DNA of 41,509 nucleotides from Burkholderiales bacterium (GTDB lineage Bacteria > Pseudomonadota > Gammaproteobacteria > Burkholderiales > SG8-39), in the NCBI GenBank assembly GCA_014860355.1, contig JACZJV010000008.1, forward strand, positions 1 through 41,509. Direction: 5' to 3'. The notes beneath the pieces were generated by a model that worked only from the letters and a program-made list of their open reading frames with translations, searched no databases and was not told the DNA's origin. How positions within the stretch are numbered: position 1 is the first letter of the stretch; the number at the start of each line of letters is the position of its first letter. Below, piece after piece: positions 16,265 to 26,798 of the stretch. The position numbers were made by a program, and so were the translations under genes.

Positions 16265-17329
16265 ATGAAAATCGCAGTGCTACCCGGTGATGGCATCGGC
16301 CAGGAAATCGTGGCGCAGGCGCTGAAAGTGCTGGGCGCTCTGGCCAGCGATGGTCTCAAGCTGGAGCTCGAACAGGCGCCGGTGGGTGGTGCTGCCTATG
16401 ACTCGGCCGGCGATCCCTTGCCCGCTGCCACGCTGCAACTCGCGCGCGACGCGAACGCCATTTTGTTCGGTGCCGTGGGGGGCTGGCAGTACGACGCGCT
16501 GCCGCGTGCCAAGCGTCCGGAGCAGGCCCTGCTCGGTCTGCGCAAGGAACTGGGACTGTTCGCCAACCTGCGCCCGGCCAAGGTGTTTCCCGAACTGGTG
16601 GCGGCGTCGAGCCTGCGCCCCGAGGTGGTATCGGGCATGGATGTCCTGATATTGCGCGAACTCACGGGCGACGTTTATTTTGGCCAGCCGCGCGGCATGC
16701 GCACCCTGGAGAATGGCGAGCGCGAGGGTTTCGACACCATGCGCTACAGCGAATCCGAGATCCGGCGTATCGCACACGCCGGTTTTCGCGCGGCGATGAA
16801 GCGCTCGAGAAAACTGTGCTCGGTGGACAAGTGCAACGTACTCGAAACCTCCCAGCTGTGGCGCGAGGTCGTGATCGAAGTGGCCAAGGAATATCCCGGC
16901 GTGGCGCTGTCGCACATGTATGTCGACAATGCCGCGATGCAGCTGCTGCGCGACCCGAAACAGTTCGACGTCATGGTTACCGGCAACCTGTTCGGCGATA
17001 TCCTGTCCGACGAGGCTTCAATGCTGACGGGTTCGATCGGCATGCTGCCCTCGGCTTCGCTAGACGCGAACAACAAGGGCCTGTACGAGCCCATCCACGG
17101 TTCGGCGCCGGACATTGCCGGCAAGGATCTGGCGAATCCCCTGGCGACCATCCTTTCGGCGGCAATGATGCTGCGCTACAGTTTCAGCCAGGATGAGGCG
17201 GCTGATCGCGTCGAAGCGGCGGTGACCAAGGTATTGGCGAGCGGGCTGCGAACTGCGGATATACATCAGCCCGGCACGCAAAGAGTCGGCACTGCGCAAA
17301 TGGGCGATGCGGTGGTGGCGGCGTTGTAA
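16265..17329 (+). CDS. leuB: 3-isopropylmalate dehydrogenase
   Basis: The 354-residue NAD-dependent enzyme starts [20 protein letters not shown] and carries the substrate loop around [15 protein letters not shown], the [14 protein letters not shown] segment, the Mg2+-binding [20 protein letters not shown] and the NAD-binding [18 protein letters not shown]. It oxidises and decarboxylates 3-isopropylmalate to 2-oxoisocaproate. Length and motifs are ordinary. It lies between leuD and asd, 48 bases from the latter. Confidence 0.97.
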   Translation: MKIAVLPGDGIGQEIVAQALKVLGALASDGLKLELEQAPVGGAAYDSAGDPLPAATLQLARDANAILFGAVGGWQYDALPRAKRPEQALLGLRKELGLFANLRPAKVFPELVAASSLRPEVVSGMDVLILRELTGDVYFGQPRGMRTLENGEREGFDTMRYSESEIRRIAHAGFRAAMKRSRKLCSVDKCNVLETSQLWREVVIEVAKEYPGVALSHMYVDNAAMQLLRDPKQFDVMVTGNLFGDILSDEASMLTGSIGMLPSASLDANNKGLYEPIHGSAPDIAGKDLANPLATILSAAMMLRYSFSQDEAADRVEAAVTKVLASGLRTADIHQPGTQRVGTAQMGDAVVAAL

Positions 17330-17377
17330 TTGCCTGCCGGGGATTGTAATTTGGGTGCTTACATTGGGAAGATAGTC

Positions 17378-18538
17378 ATGAAGAAAATTGGTTTTGTGGG
17401 CTGGCGCGGCATGGTGGGCTCGGTGCTGATGGACCGTATGCGGGCGGAAGACGATTTCGCACACATCGACCCGGTGTTCTTTACCACTTCCAACGTGGGC
17501 GGCAAGGGCCCGGGCCAGAGCAAGGAACCGCTGACCGACGCGAAATCCATCGCTGAGCTGAAGCGCATGGATGCGATCGTCACCTGCCAGGGCGGCGATT
17601 ACACCAACGAGATTTATCCGAAGCTGCGCGCCGCCGGCTGGGACGGCTACTGGATCGACGCCGCTTCGGCGCTGCGCATGAAGAATGACGCGGTCATCAT
17701 TCTCGATCCGGTGAACTTCCAGGTGATCAAGGATGCGCTCTCGCGCGGGGTGAAGAATTACATCGGAGGCAATTGCACCGTCAGCCTGATGCTGATGGCT
17801 CTGCATGGGTTGTTCAAGGAAGGGCTGATAGAGTGGATGACCGCGATGACCTATCAGGCCGCCTCGGGTGCCGGCGCGCAGAACATGCGCGAATTGCTCG
17901 GCCAGATGGGTGCGGCGCACGCCTCGGTCGGCGCTTTGCTTGCGGATCCGGCTTCTGCCATTCTGGAAATAGACCGCAAAGTGGCCGACATGCTGCGCAG
18001 CGACGCGCTGCCCACTGAGCACTTCGGCGTAGCGCTCGCCGGCAGCCTGATTCCCTGGATCGACAAGGAAATGGAGAACGGCCAGAGCCGCGAGGAATGG
18101 AAAGGCCAGGCCGAAGGCAACAAAATACTCGGCCGCGAAAGCTGCCCGATCCCCATTGACGGTCTGTGCGTGCGCATCGGCGCCATGCGCTGCCACAGCC
18201 AGGCGCTCACGATCAAGCTAACGCGGGACCTGCCGCTGGCCGAGATCGAAGCCATTCTCGACTCGGCCAACGACTGGGTCAAAGTGGTTCCAAACACACG
18301 CGAGGCGAGCATGCGCGAGCTTACGCCGGCCAAGGTGACCGGCAGCCTGAGCGTGCCGGTGGGCCGTCTGCGCAAGCTCAACATGGGCGGTCAATACCTT
18401 TCCGCATTTACTGTCGGCGATCAGCTGTTGTGGGGCGCGGCCGAGCCATTGCGCCGCATGCTGCGCATTGTGCTCGCAGAAGAGGGGCATGCTGCGACGC
18501 CTAAATCGCAATCGGCGAATACCAAGATCGAGGTGTAA
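17378..18538 (+). CDS. asd: Aspartate-semialdehyde dehydrogenase
   Basis: From the ATG at 17378 the protein has 386 residues. It shows the N-terminal NADP fold ([20 protein letters not shown]), the catalytic cysteine in [10 protein letters not shown] (Cys133), the Gln in [17 protein letters not shown], and [16 protein letters not shown] with the active-site His. It reduces aspartyl phosphate to the semialdehyde, the branch point to lysine, diaminopimelate, methionine and threonine. A longer frame from 17330 adds 16 residues that do not fit the family. It is followed by fimV after a 131-base gap. Confidence 0.97.
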   Translation: MKKIGFVGWRGMVGSVLMDRMRAEDDFAHIDPVFFTTSNVGGKGPGQSKEPLTDAKSIAELKRMDAIVTCQGGDYTNEIYPKLRAAGWDGYWIDAASALRMKNDAVIILDPVNFQVIKDALSRGVKNYIGGNCTVSLMLMALHGLFKEGLIEWMTAMTYQAASGAGAQNMRELLGQMGAAHASVGALLADPASAILEIDRKVADMLRSDALPTEHFGVALAGSLIPWIDKEMENGQSREEWKGQAEGNKILGRESCPIPIDGLCVRIGAMRCHSQALTIKLTRDLPLAEIEAILDSANDWVKVVPNTREASMRELTPAKVTGSLSVPVGRLRKLNMGGQYLSAFTVGDQLLWGAAEPLRRMLRIVLAEEGHAATPKSQSANTKIEV

Positions 18539-18669
18539 GCCTGGTTGATGCGGGTTTTTGGTTGAAAAATATCCGGCTTGAGGCGCTTTCATGACAAGAA
18601 AGATTAGCTTGCAAGGCTAAGACTATGATGTTAATTTAGTTAGTCCACAAACGTATTCAGGGGTGGAAG

Positions 18670-20919
18670 GTGGGTAAATCATCCGTCATGAGAACAAGCG
18701 CGCTGGTTTTGGCGTTTTTGTTGCTGCCGTCTCTCGCAGCGGCCGCGGGGCTGGGGAAGCTGACCGTATTTTCCGGCTTGGGACAACCTTTGAAGGCCGA
18801 GATCGAACTACTCAGCCTGAAACAGGGCGAGGCGGACAGCCTTAACGTACGCCTGCCTTCCGCGGAGGCTTTTCGCAAAGCCAACATCGACTACAGCGGC
18901 GCACTGCTATCGATCAAGTTCAGCATCGAACAGCGCGGTGAAGGTCGCTATGTCGTAGTGCTCAATTCTACGCAGCCAATGAACGAACCGTTCCTTGACC
19001 TGTTGGTGGAACTCGACTGGGCCACCGGTCGCCTGGTGCGCGAGTATGTCTTCCTGCTTGATCCCCCCGAGTACAAGGGACCGCAGGCGGCGCCCACAAT
19101 GGCCGTGCCGGCGACAGGGGCGCCTGCGATCAGGCCGGTTGAGAAGCCTAGGCAAACAGTAGCGCCCGCACCCATGCCCGCCCCGGGGCGCTCTCAGGCT
19201 GTTCCCGCTCCCGAGAGGGCGGCGCCAAAAACGGCGGCACCTGGCGCCGCCGGAAGCTATGAGGTGCAGAAGGGAGATACGCTGACCAAGATCGCCAATG
19301 CCAACCGAACCGACCGCGTCAGCTTGCAGCAGATGCTCATAGCGCTGTATCGCAGCAATGCGGAGGTATTCGACGACAACAACATCAACCGCGTGCGTGC
19401 CGGAAAAATTCTCAATATTCCCGACATGGATACGGCGGCGGCCGTCGATCAGGACGAGGCGGTGCGCACGGTGCTGGCACACGGCACCGCTTTCAACGAG
19501 TACCGGCGCAAATTGGGTGCAGCCGTGACTGCGGCGCCGGAGAGTGCGGAGCAGCGCGGCCAAAGCGCGAGCGGCAAGATTACGGCCAGGGTCGAGGACA
19601 AGCCGGCGGCTGCCGCAGACGCCAAGGACCAACTCAAGCTGTCCAAGGCGGAGGAGGCTGGCAAGCCCGGCGCCAAGCGTAGCCCGCAGGGTATGCAGGA
19701 GGACCTGGTCGCGAAAGAGAAGGCGCTCAGGGAAGCGAATGAACGCATCGCGATGCTCGAAAAGAACGTGCAGGACATGCAAAAACTGATCGAACTCAAG
19801 AGCCAATCGGGGGCGAAGTTGCAGCAACAGGCGGAAATGGCCGCTGCACCAAAGGCCGTCGAACCCGCCAAAGCGCCGGAGGCACCCAAAGCCGCAGGCG
19901 TGACAAAAGCGCCGGAAGCGCCCAAGGTAGCCGAAGCTGCGAGAGCCGAAGGGACTACCAAGGCAGAACCCGTTGCAGCGCCCACGCCCGTCGCGCCCAA
20001 GCCCGCTGCACCCAAAGCCCCGCCAAAGAAGATAAAGGCGGTTCCTCCGCCGGCGCCTGAGCCGAGTTTGATCGATGAGATTCTCGGCAACGAAATGGCA
20101 CTCTACGGCGGCGGTGGCGCTCTTTTGCTCCTGTTCGCTGGATACGGCTATTACGCATGGCGGCGCAAGAAGACCCTGCAGCGGGAGAGCAGCATCATGG
20201 GTGCTCCCAGCCTCGCGGCCGACTCCGTGTTTGGCGCTGCGGGCGGCGCCAAGGTTGATACCGGTCCGAGCGAGGTTCAGGCCGAATTCAATCAGGGCGG
20301 CGCTGCCGCAGCTATCGACACCGAGGATGTAGATCCCATTGCAGAAGCCGATGTGTATATGGCTTATGGCCGGGATACGCAGGCGGAGGAGATCCTCAAG
20401 GAAGCGCTGGCCAAGGACCCGTCGCGCCAGCCGATCCGGGCGAAGTTGCTGGAAATCTACGCCAATCGCAAGGACGCCAAGACATTCGCGGCCGTGGCCG
20501 CTGAAATTCATGCAGCCACCAATGGCGAAGGACCCGAGTGGCAAAAAGCGGTCACGCTGGGCGCGCAGCTAGATCCGGGAAATCCGCTCTACGGCGGCGT
20601 TACAGCAGGGGATATAGATACCCAGGTGGTGCCTCACGCCGAAGCAGCGCCCGATATCGTCCTTGATGCCGGTGGTACGCCGGAAGCGGCGCCGGGCTTG
20701 GACTTTGATCTCGGCATGGGCGAACCAGCGCCGGCGGCAGCGGCTGCGCCTGCGCCTGATACCACCGCCAATCTTGCGTTCGATCTGGATCTGGGCGGGG
20801 ATGAGCAAGTAGCGGTGGCGGCTGCGCCGGCGGAACCGCAACCCCTGCCCGTGCTGGGTGCCGCACCGCGTCCGGGGGGGGGACAGGCGAGGCCCCCGCC
20901 GACGCAGTCTCATCCATAG
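18670..20919 (+). CDS. fimV: FimV-like peptidoglycan-binding hub protein, N-terminal part (frameshifted)
   Basis: The frame encodes 749 residues. A signal peptide (MRTSALVLAFLLLPSLAAAA) is followed by the FimV N-terminal domain (LGKLTVFSGLGQPLKAEIEL), a LysM motif near residues 196-256 (YEVQKGDTLTKIANANRT), a coiled-coil stretch (LREANERIAMLEKNVQDMQK), an Ala/Pro/Lys-rich spacer, one membrane helix near 477-499, and a cytoplasmic acidic part with a TPR segment. FimV organises polar type IV pili and twitching. The frame runs through nine G (20874-20882) and then ends 13 codons later, while the family's C-terminal domain continues in the -1 frame. I chose the GTG at 18670; ATG 18688 is an alternative without a better ribosome site. 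Confidence 0.85.
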   Translation: MGKSSVMRTSALVLAFLLLPSLAAAAGLGKLTVFSGLGQPLKAEIELLSLKQGEADSLNVRLPSAEAFRKANIDYSGALLSIKFSIEQRGEGRYVVVLNSTQPMNEPFLDLLVELDWATGRLVREYVFLLDPPEYKGPQAAPTMAVPATGAPAIRPVEKPRQTVAPAPMPAPGRSQAVPAPERAAPKTAAPGAAGSYEVQKGDTLTKIANANRTDRVSLQQMLIALYRSNAEVFDDNNINRVRAGKILNIPDMDTAAAVDQDEAVRTVLAHGTAFNEYRRKLGAAVTAAPESAEQRGQSASGKITARVEDKPAAAADAKDQLKLSKAEEAGKPGAKRSPQGMQEDLVAKEKALREANERIAMLEKNVQDMQKLIELKSQSGAKLQQQAEMAAAPKAVEPAKAPEAPKAAGVTKAPEAPKVAEAARAEGTTKAEPVAAPTPVAPKPAAPKAPPKKIKAVPPPAPEPSLIDEILGNEMALYGGGGALLLLFAGYGYYAWRRKKTLQRESSIMGAPSLAADSVFGAAGGAKVDTGPSEVQAEFNQGGAAAAIDTEDVDPIAEADVYMAYGRDTQAEEILKEALAKDPSRQPIRAKLLEIYANRKDAKTFAAVAAEIHAATNGEGPEWQKAVTLGAQLDPGNPLYGGVTAGDIDTQVVPHAEAAPDIVLDAGGTPEAAPGLDFDLGMGEPAPAAAAAPAPDTTANLAFDLDLGGDEQVAVAAAPAEPQPLPVLGAAPRPGGGQARPPPTQSHP
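20874..20882 (+). repeat. fimV: Nine-G tract at the fimV frameshift
   Basis: Nine consecutive G mark the exact point where the two halves of fimV change frame. Seven or ten G would restore one continuous frame. The run is long enough to cause sequencing indels, replication slippage or ribosomal slippage. Confidence 0.9.
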
Positions 20920-21299
20920 ATTTCGATTTTGAACTGCCTGGCTCCGCTGCGGCAGCTGCCGAGCCTGCGCCCGCCGCGGCTCCGGTGCTAGCTGCTACGG
21001 AAGAGGGCGCTGGCATCGATTTCGATTTCAATCTGGAGCTTCCAGCGGAGAAAGAGGAAGCGCCGTCGTCTGCGCCCTTGGATCTATCAACGATCAACCT
21101 GGATCTGGGTACGCCGGGGGAGACGGCTGCAGTGCCCGACGCCCACTGGCAGGAGGTGGCGACCAAGCTCGATCTGGCCAAAGCCTACCAGGAGATGGGC
21201 GACAAGGACGGGGCACGCGAGTTGCTCAGCGAAGTGCTCAGGGAAGGCGACGCGGCCCAGCAGGAACAAGCGCAGGCTATGCTTGCACCTCTGGGCTGA
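20880..21299 (+). CDS. fimV: FimV C-terminal domain, separated by frameshift
   Basis: In the -1 frame relative to the upstream part, the sequence reads from the G-run GTGEAPADAVSSIDFDFELP, through a second IDFDFNLELP repeat, to WQEVATKLDLAKAYQEMGDK and ARELLSEVLREGDAAQQEQA, ending LAPLG. The last 50 residues are the conserved FimV C-terminal domain, a TPR-like pair that binds partners at the pole. No start codon with a ribosome site precedes it; an in-frame ATG does not occur near the junction. It therefore belongs to the same gene and would be expressed only if the true sequence, or slippage, joins the frames. Confidence 0.85.
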   Translation, partial: GTGEAPADAVSSIDFDFELPGSAAAAAEPAPAAAPVLAATEEGAGIDFDFNLELPAEKEEAPSSAPLDLSTINLDLGTPGETAAVPDAHWQEVATKLDLAKAYQEMGDKDGARELLSEVLREGDAAQQEQAQAMLAPLG

Positions 21300-21320
21300 G
21301 ACTGAGAAAAGCTGAACCGG

Positions 21321-21348
21321 CCCCGGGCTAGTCCCGGGGTTTTGCTTT
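21321..21348 (+). terminator. Rho-independent terminator after fimV
   Basis: The stem ccccggg (21321-21327) and cccgggg (21333-21339), with loop ctagt, is followed by TTTTGCTTTT. It stands 22 bases after the fimV stop and 128 bases before truA, so it separates the asd/fimV transcript from the truA-trp-acc block. Confidence 0.8.
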
Positions 21349-21475
21349 TGGGGACCCGCCGGCAACGGAGGATCGGGTTCGCTGCGGCCCAAACCGGCCC
21401 TGTGGCGCGGGGCGGTTTGACCACAGGTAGCAATATCGCGCTCCAGACACAATGCCACGGATCTATCCGGGAATC

Positions 21476-22273
21476 ATGAAAATTGCGATCGGCATCGAGT
21501 ACGACGGCAGCCGCTTCCATGGCTGGCAGTCGCAGCCTTCCGGCGACACCGTCCAGGACCATCTGGAACGTGCGCTTGCGTCCATCGCGGGGGAGCGGAT
21601 TCGCCTCGCCGCTGCCGGACGCACCGACGCCGGCGTGCATGCCTTGGCGCAGGTGGCGCATTTCGAAACTTCCGCTCTGCGGCCCGAATCGGCCTGGGTG
21701 CGCGGCGTCAATGCACTGCTGGCGCCGGCGGTCGCGGTGCAGTGGGCCGCTACCGTGGCGGACGGTTTTCATGCTCGCTACTGCGCAGTATCGCGCAGCT
21801 ATCGCTATGTGCTCTACAATCACCCGGTGCGCCCGGCCTTGCACCACGGCAGGGTAGGTTGGTTCCATCTACCCTTGGACGCTGAGGCGATGCGCGAGGC
21901 GCTGGCGCATCTATCGGGCGAACGCGATTTCAGCGCGTTTCGCTCGAGCGAGTGCCAGGCGAAGAGCCCTGTGCGCATTTTGCACAGTTGGGCCATAGAG
22001 CGGCGCGGCGCGCATCTCAGTTTCGAGTTCACCGCCAACGGCTTTTTGCACCACATGGTACGCAATATCATCGGCTGCCTGGTATACGTAGGGAAGGGGA
22101 AGTATCCACCGGGCTGGTTGGCCGAGGTGCTGGCGGGCGGCGACCGCCGCCTGGCGGCGCCGACATTTGCGCCCGACGGGCTGTATCTTGCGGACGTGGA
22201 ATACGCGCCCGGGTGGAAACTGCCGGCCTTCGATACAAATCGGGTTGTACTTCCGGAAATGGCGCTGGCGTGA
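21476..22273 (+). CDS. truA: tRNA pseudouridine(38-40) synthase
   Basis: From the ATG at 21476 the protein has 265 residues: [20 protein letters not shown], the catalytic Asp51 in [38 protein letters not shown], and [20 protein letters not shown]. It isomerises uridines 38-40 of the tRNA anticodon arm. A start at 21452 would add eight residues (MPRIYPGI) and is less likely. The stop overlaps the GTG start of trpF (GTGA), indicating translational coupling. truA next to trpF is a common proteobacterial arrangement. Confidence 0.96.
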   Translation: MKIAIGIEYDGSRFHGWQSQPSGDTVQDHLERALASIAGERIRLAAAGRTDAGVHALAQVAHFETSALRPESAWVRGVNALLAPAVAVQWAATVADGFHARYCAVSRSYRYVLYNHPVRPALHHGRVGWFHLPLDAEAMREALAHLSGERDFSAFRSSECQAKSPVRILHSWAIERRGAHLSFEFTANGFLHHMVRNIIGCLVYVGKGKYPPGWLAEVLAGGDRRLAAPTFAPDGLYLADVEYAPGWKLPAFDTNRVVLPEMALA

Positions 22274-22893
22274 GGACGCGTATCAAGATTTGCGGCATCA
22301 CGCGCGTAGAGGATGCGCGCGCCGCAGTGGCATTGGGCGCCGACGCTATCGGCCTGGTATTCTACGCACCCAGTCCGCGCAACGTCGGTCTGGACCAGGC
22401 ACGCGCGATTGTCGCAACGATTCCCCCTTTCGTAACCATAGTGGGCCTGTTCGTCGATCCGGAGGCGGCACAAGTCGAGTCGGTGCTGCGAGCTTGCTCC
22501 ATCGGCCTGCTGCAATTTCACGGCGACGAGACGCCCGCTTTTTGCGGTAGTTTCGGACTTCCCTACATCAAGGCGGCGCGGGTCAAAGCAGATGCCGATT
22601 TGGTACAATGCTTGTCGCCCTATCACGCGGCGCGCGGTTGGCTGTTGGACGCTTACCATGACCAACTCCACGGCGGCACCGGCAAGTCGTTCGACTGGAA
22701 GCTGATTCCGCGCGATCTGGCAAGGCCCGTCATACTCTCGGGCGGGCTTACGCCGGACAACGTGGGTGCAGCGGTGCGTCAAGTCCGGCCCTGGGCAGTC
22801 GATGTGTCCAGCGGCGTGGAAGCGGAGAAAGGCATCAAAGACGCCGCAAAGATTGCGGCCTTCATAGCGGGAGTAAAGAATGCAACTGCATGA
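22270..22893 (+). CDS. trpF: Phosphoribosylanthranilate isomerase
   Basis: The 207-residue TIM barrel begins at a GTG overlapping the truA stop: [20 protein letters not shown], with the general-base Cys8 in [33 protein letters not shown], and the general-acid Asp and phosphate site in [15 protein letters not shown]. It converts phosphoribosylanthranilate to CdRP in tryptophan synthesis. Its 3' end overlaps the start of trpB by 14 bases. trpE, trpG, trpD and trpC are not in the window, so the tryptophan genes are split as is usual in this group. Confidence 0.96.
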   Translation: MRTRIKICGITRVEDARAAVALGADAIGLVFYAPSPRNVGLDQARAIVATIPPFVTIVGLFVDPEAAQVESVLRACSIGLLQFHGDETPAFCGSFGLPYIKAARVKADADLVQCLSPYHAARGWLLDAYHDQLHGGTGKSFDWKLIPRDLARPVILSGGLTPDNVGAAVRQVRPWAVDVSSGVEAEKGIKDAAKIAAFIAGVKNATA

Positions 22894-24079
22894 CCTGCCG
22901 GATAGCCACGGGCATTTCGGCCCCTACGGCGGAATCTTCGTCGCCGAAACCCTGATCCCGGCGCTGGACGAACTCAGGCTTGCGTACGAAAAATACCGCG
23001 GCGATCCGGAGTTCATGGCCGAATTCCGCTATGACCTCAAACATTACGTAGGCCGCCCGAGCCCGGTATATCACTGCAAGCGCTGGTCGGAGATGCTCGG
23101 CGGGGCGCAGATCTACCTCAAGCGCGAGGATCTCAATCATACCGGCGCCCACAAGATCAACAATACGCTCGGGCAGGCGATGCTTGCGCGGCGCATGGGC
23201 AAGCCGCGCATCATCGCCGAGACCGGCGCCGGCATGCACGGCGTGGCTACGGCCACGGTCGCGGCCCGCTACGGCCTCGAGTGCGTGGTGTACATGGGTT
23301 CGGAGGACATCCGGCGTCAGGCCGCTAACGTACACCGCATGAAGGTACTCGGTGCCCGCGTGGTGGCGGTGGAATCCGGATCGAAGACGCTCAAGGACGC
23401 GCTGAACGAAGCCATGCGCGACTGGGTAACCAACGTCCACAACACCTATTACATCATTGGCACGGTCGCCGGGCCGCACCCGTATCCCATGATGGTGCGC
23501 GACTTCCAGTCGGTGATCGGCGAGGAATGCCTGCAGCAGATGCCGGAACTCGCAGGACGCCAACCCGATGCGGTAATCGCCTGTGTGGGTGGCGGCTCCA
23601 ATGCGATGGGCATCTTCTACCCGTATATTCCGGTCGACTCAGTGCGCTTGATCGGCGTAGAGGCGGCAGGCCACGGTCTCGCAAGCGGAAAGCATGCCGC
23701 GTCCTTGACCGCCGGCCGGCCCGGGGTGCTGCACGGCAACCGGACCTATCTGTTGCAGGATGAGCATGGCCAGATCGTGGAGACGCATTCCATTTCCGCC
23801 GGCCTAGATTACCCAGGGGTGGGGCCGGAGCACGCCTGGCTGAAGGACAGCGGCCGCGCCGAGTACGCGACCATTACCGACGACGAAGCGCTCAAGGCCT
23901 TTCACGATCTGTGCCACTACGAGGGCATAATCCCGGCGCTGGAGTCCAGCCATGCGCTGGCGCATGCGGCGAAGCTCGCGCCCGGCATGCAAAGAGACAA
24001 GATCCTGCTGGTCAATTTGTCCGGCCGCGGCGACAAGGATATGCATACGGTTGCGGAGAAATCCGGAATCCGGTTCTGA
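22880..24079 (+). CDS. trpB: Tryptophan synthase beta subunit
   Basis: The 399-residue PLP enzyme has [20 protein letters not shown] near the start, the PLP-binding Lys in [33 protein letters not shown], and the phosphate loop in [15 protein letters not shown]. It condenses indole with serine. Start overlaps trpF by 14 bases. Length and motifs are typical of TrpB1. It is separated from trpA by a DNA methyltransferase gene starting 11 bases after its stop. Confidence 0.97.
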   Translation: MQLHDLPDSHGHFGPYGGIFVAETLIPALDELRLAYEKYRGDPEFMAEFRYDLKHYVGRPSPVYHCKRWSEMLGGAQIYLKREDLNHTGAHKINNTLGQAMLARRMGKPRIIAETGAGMHGVATATVAARYGLECVVYMGSEDIRRQAANVHRMKVLGARVVAVESGSKTLKDALNEAMRDWVTNVHNTYYIIGTVAGPHPYPMMVRDFQSVIGEECLQQMPELAGRQPDAVIACVGGGSNAMGIFYPYIPVDSVRLIGVEAAGHGLASGKHAASLTAGRPGVLHGNRTYLLQDEHGQIVETHSISAGLDYPGVGPEHAWLKDSGRAEYATITDDEALKAFHDLCHYEGIIPALESSHALAHAAKLAPGMQRDKILLVNLSGRGDKDMHTVAEKSGIRF

Positions 24080-24090
24080 TCCGATTGCAG

Positions 24091-24888
24091 ATGAGCACAC
24101 TGCTCTACAACGAGGATGCCCTGACAGGGATGGCGCGCGTGGCCGACGCTTCCGTGGACCTTGCCATCGCCGATCCGCCCTATGGTCTCGGAAAGGACTA
24201 TGGCAACGATTCCGATCGCCTCGGTGCCCGCGAATATCTCGACTGGAGCCGGCGCTGGATAGACGCGGTATTGCCCAAACTGAAGCCCAACGGCAGCCTG
24301 TACGTGTTTCTCACCTGGCAGCACAGTCCGGAGGTTTTCAGCTATCTCAAGACCCGCCTTGCGATGGTGAATGAAATCATCTGGGACCGCAGGGTGCCGA
24401 GCATGGGCGGCAGTACGCGCAAGTTCTCCTCGGTGCACGACAATATCGGATTCTTCGTCAAATCGCGCGATTACCACTTCGATGTCGACGCGGTGCGCAT
24501 TCCGTATGACGCCGAGACCAAAAAAGCGCGCACGCGCTCCATATTCGTCGGCAAGAAATGGCTGGAATTCGGCTACAACCCGAAGGATGTGTGGAGCGTG
24601 TCGCGCCTGCATCGCCAGCACGCCGAGCGCGAGGATCATCCGACGCAAAAGCCGCTCGAAATCGTCGAGCGCATGGTGCTGGCAAGCTGCCCTCCTGGCG
24701 GCACCGTGCTCGACCCTTTCATGGGCAGCGGCACTACAGCGGTCGCTGCTGTCAGTCGCGGGCGCGGATTCATCGGGTTCGAGCTCAATCCAGAATATTT
24801 TGCCATTGTCGAAAAACGCGTTGCCGTGGCCGCGGGCGGCAGCGACAGGGTGAAGCCCGCAACGCTCAGTCTAACTTCTGCACTGTGA
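24091..24888 (+). CDS. Orphan beta-class DNA methyltransferase (N6-adenine or N4-cytosine)
   Basis: From the ATG at 24091 the protein has 265 residues. The catalytic motif [10 protein letters not shown] (D28-P-P-Y31) comes first and the SAM-binding [14 protein letters not shown] (about residues 207-220) comes late, the order of beta-class amino-methyltransferases. [14 protein letters not shown] stands between. No restriction endonuclease, specificity subunit or helicase is present, so it is solitary. It sits between trpB (11 bases upstream) and trpA (7 bases downstream) and must be co-transcribed with tryptophan genes. From memory, Burkholderiales carry a related orphan enzyme at this same locus, recognising a GTWWAC-type site; whether that specificity holds here is inference. 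Confidence 0.92.
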   Translation: MSTLLYNEDALTGMARVADASVDLAIADPPYGLGKDYGNDSDRLGAREYLDWSRRWIDAVLPKLKPNGSLYVFLTWQHSPEVFSYLKTRLAMVNEIIWDRRVPSMGGSTRKFSSVHDNIGFFVKSRDYHFDVDAVRIPYDAETKKARTRSIFVGKKWLEFGYNPKDVWSVSRLHRQHAEREDHPTQKPLEIVERMVLASCPPGGTVLDPFMGSGTTAVAAVSRGRGFIGFELNPEYFAIVEKRVAVAAGGSDRVKPATLSLTSAL

Positions 24889-24895
24889 AATCCCA

Positions 24896-25696
24896 ATGTC
24901 TCGCATCCAGGCGACTTTCGAACGGCTTGCCGGCAACCGCCGCAAGGCGCTGATTCCTTTTGTCACCGCGGGAGATCCCGAGCCCGGCATGACCGTGGCG
25001 TTGATGCATGCGCTGGTCGAAGCAGGCGCGGATGTGGTCGAACTCGGCGTACCGTTCTCCGATCCCATGGCCGACGGCCCGGTAATTCAGCGCGCGAGTG
25101 ATCGTGCCTTGAAACACGGTGTGAATCTGGACCAGGTGCTCGGGTTCGTGCGCGCGTTTCGCGCGACGGATCAGAACACGCCGGTGGTGCTGATGGGTTA
25201 CGCCAATCCGATCGAGGCGATGGGCGTCGCGCGCTTCGTCGCCGAGGCGCAGCAAGCCGGTGTGGACGGGGCGCTGGTGGTCGATTATCCGCCGGAGGAG
25301 TGCGAGTCGTTCGCCGATCTCGTGCGCAGCCACGGTATGGACCTGATATTTCTGCTCGCACCCACCTCCACCGACGCGCGCATCGCCCAGGTCGCCAAAC
25401 TCGCCAGCGGCTATCTGTATTACGTTTCGCTAAAGGGCGTCACCGGCGCCGCTCACCTCGATTTGAGCGAGGTAAGCGAGAAGATTCCCCGGATTCGCCG
25501 CGAGTCCAGCTTGCCGGTGGGCGTGGGCTTCGGTATCCGCGACGCTGCCACGGCCAGGGCCGTGGCGGAGTTTGCCGATGCGGTGGTCATCGGCAGCGCC
25601 ATAATTCAGGAGATGGAAGCGGCTCCCGCAGGCGAACAGCTGCGGCACGCAGCCAGGTTCATGCAGGGCATACGGGAAGCGCTGGACGCAAAATGA
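24896..25696 (+). CDS. trpA: Tryptophan synthase alpha subunit
   Basis: The 266-residue TIM barrel starts [20 protein letters not shown] and contains [20 protein letters not shown] with the catalytic Glu and Asp, [30 protein letters not shown] and [16 protein letters not shown]. It cleaves indole-glycerol phosphate to indole, which is channelled to TrpB. Its TGA overlaps the accD ATG (ATGA), a coupling of tryptophan and fatty-acid genes that is typical for this group. Confidence 0.97.
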   Translation: MSRIQATFERLAGNRRKALIPFVTAGDPEPGMTVALMHALVEAGADVVELGVPFSDPMADGPVIQRASDRALKHGVNLDQVLGFVRAFRATDQNTPVVLMGYANPIEAMGVARFVAEAQQAGVDGALVVDYPPEECESFADLVRSHGMDLIFLLAPTSTDARIAQVAKLASGYLYYVSLKGVTGAAHLDLSEVSEKIPRIRRESSLPVGVGFGIRDAATARAVAEFADAVVIGSAIIQEMEAAPAGEQLRHAARFMQGIREALDAK

Positions 25697-26562
25697 GCTG
25701 GTTGCAGAAGCTGCTGCCGCCCAAGATCAAGCGCTCCATTGGTCCGGGCAGGCGCGCCGTGCCAGAAGGGTTATGGATCAAATGCGGGTCCTGTGACGCG
25801 GTGCTGTATGCCACCGATCTCGAAAAGAACCTCAACGTCTGTCCCAAGTGCAGCTACCACAATCGCCTTTCGGCGCGCTCGCGCATAGAGATGCTGCTCG
25901 ATCCCGAGGGCCGGTTCGAAATCGGCGCCGAGGTATTGCCGGTGGACAGCCTCAAGTTCAAGGACAGCAAGCGCTATGTCGACCGCCTCGAGGACGCGCA
26001 GCAGCAGACCGGGGAGACCGACGCCCTGGTAGTGATGCAGGGTGCGATCAAGAACGTTCCGCTGGTCGCAGCCGTGTTCGAGTTCGAATTCATGGGCGGA
26101 TCGATGGGTTCGGTAGTGGGCGAGCGCTTCGTGCGCGGAGTCCAGGTTTGCGTGGAACACAATCTGCCCTTCGTCTGTTTCACTGCCACCGGTGGCGCAC
26201 GCATGCAGGAGGGCCTGTTTTCCCTGATGCAGATGGCCAAGACCACGGCTGTACTGACCCAGCTCGCTGCGCAAAAGCTGCCGTTCATATCGGTGCTTAC
26301 TGACCCGACCATGGGCGGCGTGTCGGCGAGCTTTGCCATGCTGGGGGACGTGATCGTCGCCGAGCCCAAGGCGCTGATCGGATTCGCCGGCCCGCGCGTC
26401 ATCGAGCAGACGGTGCGCGAAAAATTGCCCGAGGGATTTCAGCGCGCCGAGTTTCTGCTGGAGAAGGGGGCGATCGATATGATCGTCGACAGGCGCCAGA
26501 TGCGCGACCGGCTGGCGCAGTTGATTACGCTGTTGCTGCGCATCGCGCCGGAGAACGGCTGA
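25693..26562 (+). CDS. accD: Acetyl-CoA carboxylase carboxyltransferase subunit beta
   Basis: The 289-residue protein starts at the ATG overlapping the trpA stop. It has the N-terminal zinc ribbon (CGSC and CPKC), then the carboxyltransferase fold with [56 protein letters not shown] and [20 protein letters not shown]. With AccA it transfers the carboxyl group from biotin to acetyl-CoA to make malonyl-CoA. The 236-base gap after it is the longest inside this block before folC. Confidence 0.97.
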   Translation: MSWLQKLLPPKIKRSIGPGRRAVPEGLWIKCGSCDAVLYATDLEKNLNVCPKCSYHNRLSARSRIEMLLDPEGRFEIGAEVLPVDSLKFKDSKRYVDRLEDAQQQTGETDALVVMQGAIKNVPLVAAVFEFEFMGGSMGSVVGERFVRGVQVCVEHNLPFVCFTATGGARMQEGLFSLMQMAKTTAVLTQLAAQKLPFISVLTDPTMGGVSASFAMLGDVIVAEPKALIGFAGPRVIEQTVREKLPEGFQRAEFLLEKGAIDMIVDRRQMRDRLAQLITLLLRIAPENG

Positions 26563-26735
26563 GCGCACTATATGCGGCATCCCGAGCGTAGTCGTATGCG
26601 AGTAGCAGGCAATGCGCGCTGCGCGCGCCAGCCGTGACCTTGGCACGGATGAAAAGCGCGTCCGTACCAGGATCACGGGTATGGGACAAGAATAGGAAGG
26701 GCTCGGGCTTGTATTTTTACAGCGTCGCCGATTGC

Positions 26736-26759
26736 GCGCGGACGGTCTCCCGTCCGCGC
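26736..26759. repeat. Hairpin in the accD-folC gap
   Basis: Arms gcgcggacgg (26736-26745) and ccgtccgcgc (26750-26759) are perfectly complementary around a four-base loop. It stands 40 bases before the folC GTG. No U-run follows, so it is more likely an mRNA-stability or pausing element than a terminator. The rest of the gap shows nothing I recognise. Confidence 0.5.
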
Positions 26760-26798
26760 AACATCGCGATTTCGATCGTGTCAATACTCGATTCATAA

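Noticed and set aside
19449-20090. Long antisense reading frame in fimV, and similar long antisense frames across leuC, trpB and dnaK
   Set aside because: GC-rich codon bias leaves long open frames opposite real genes. These lack ribosome sites and family motifs.
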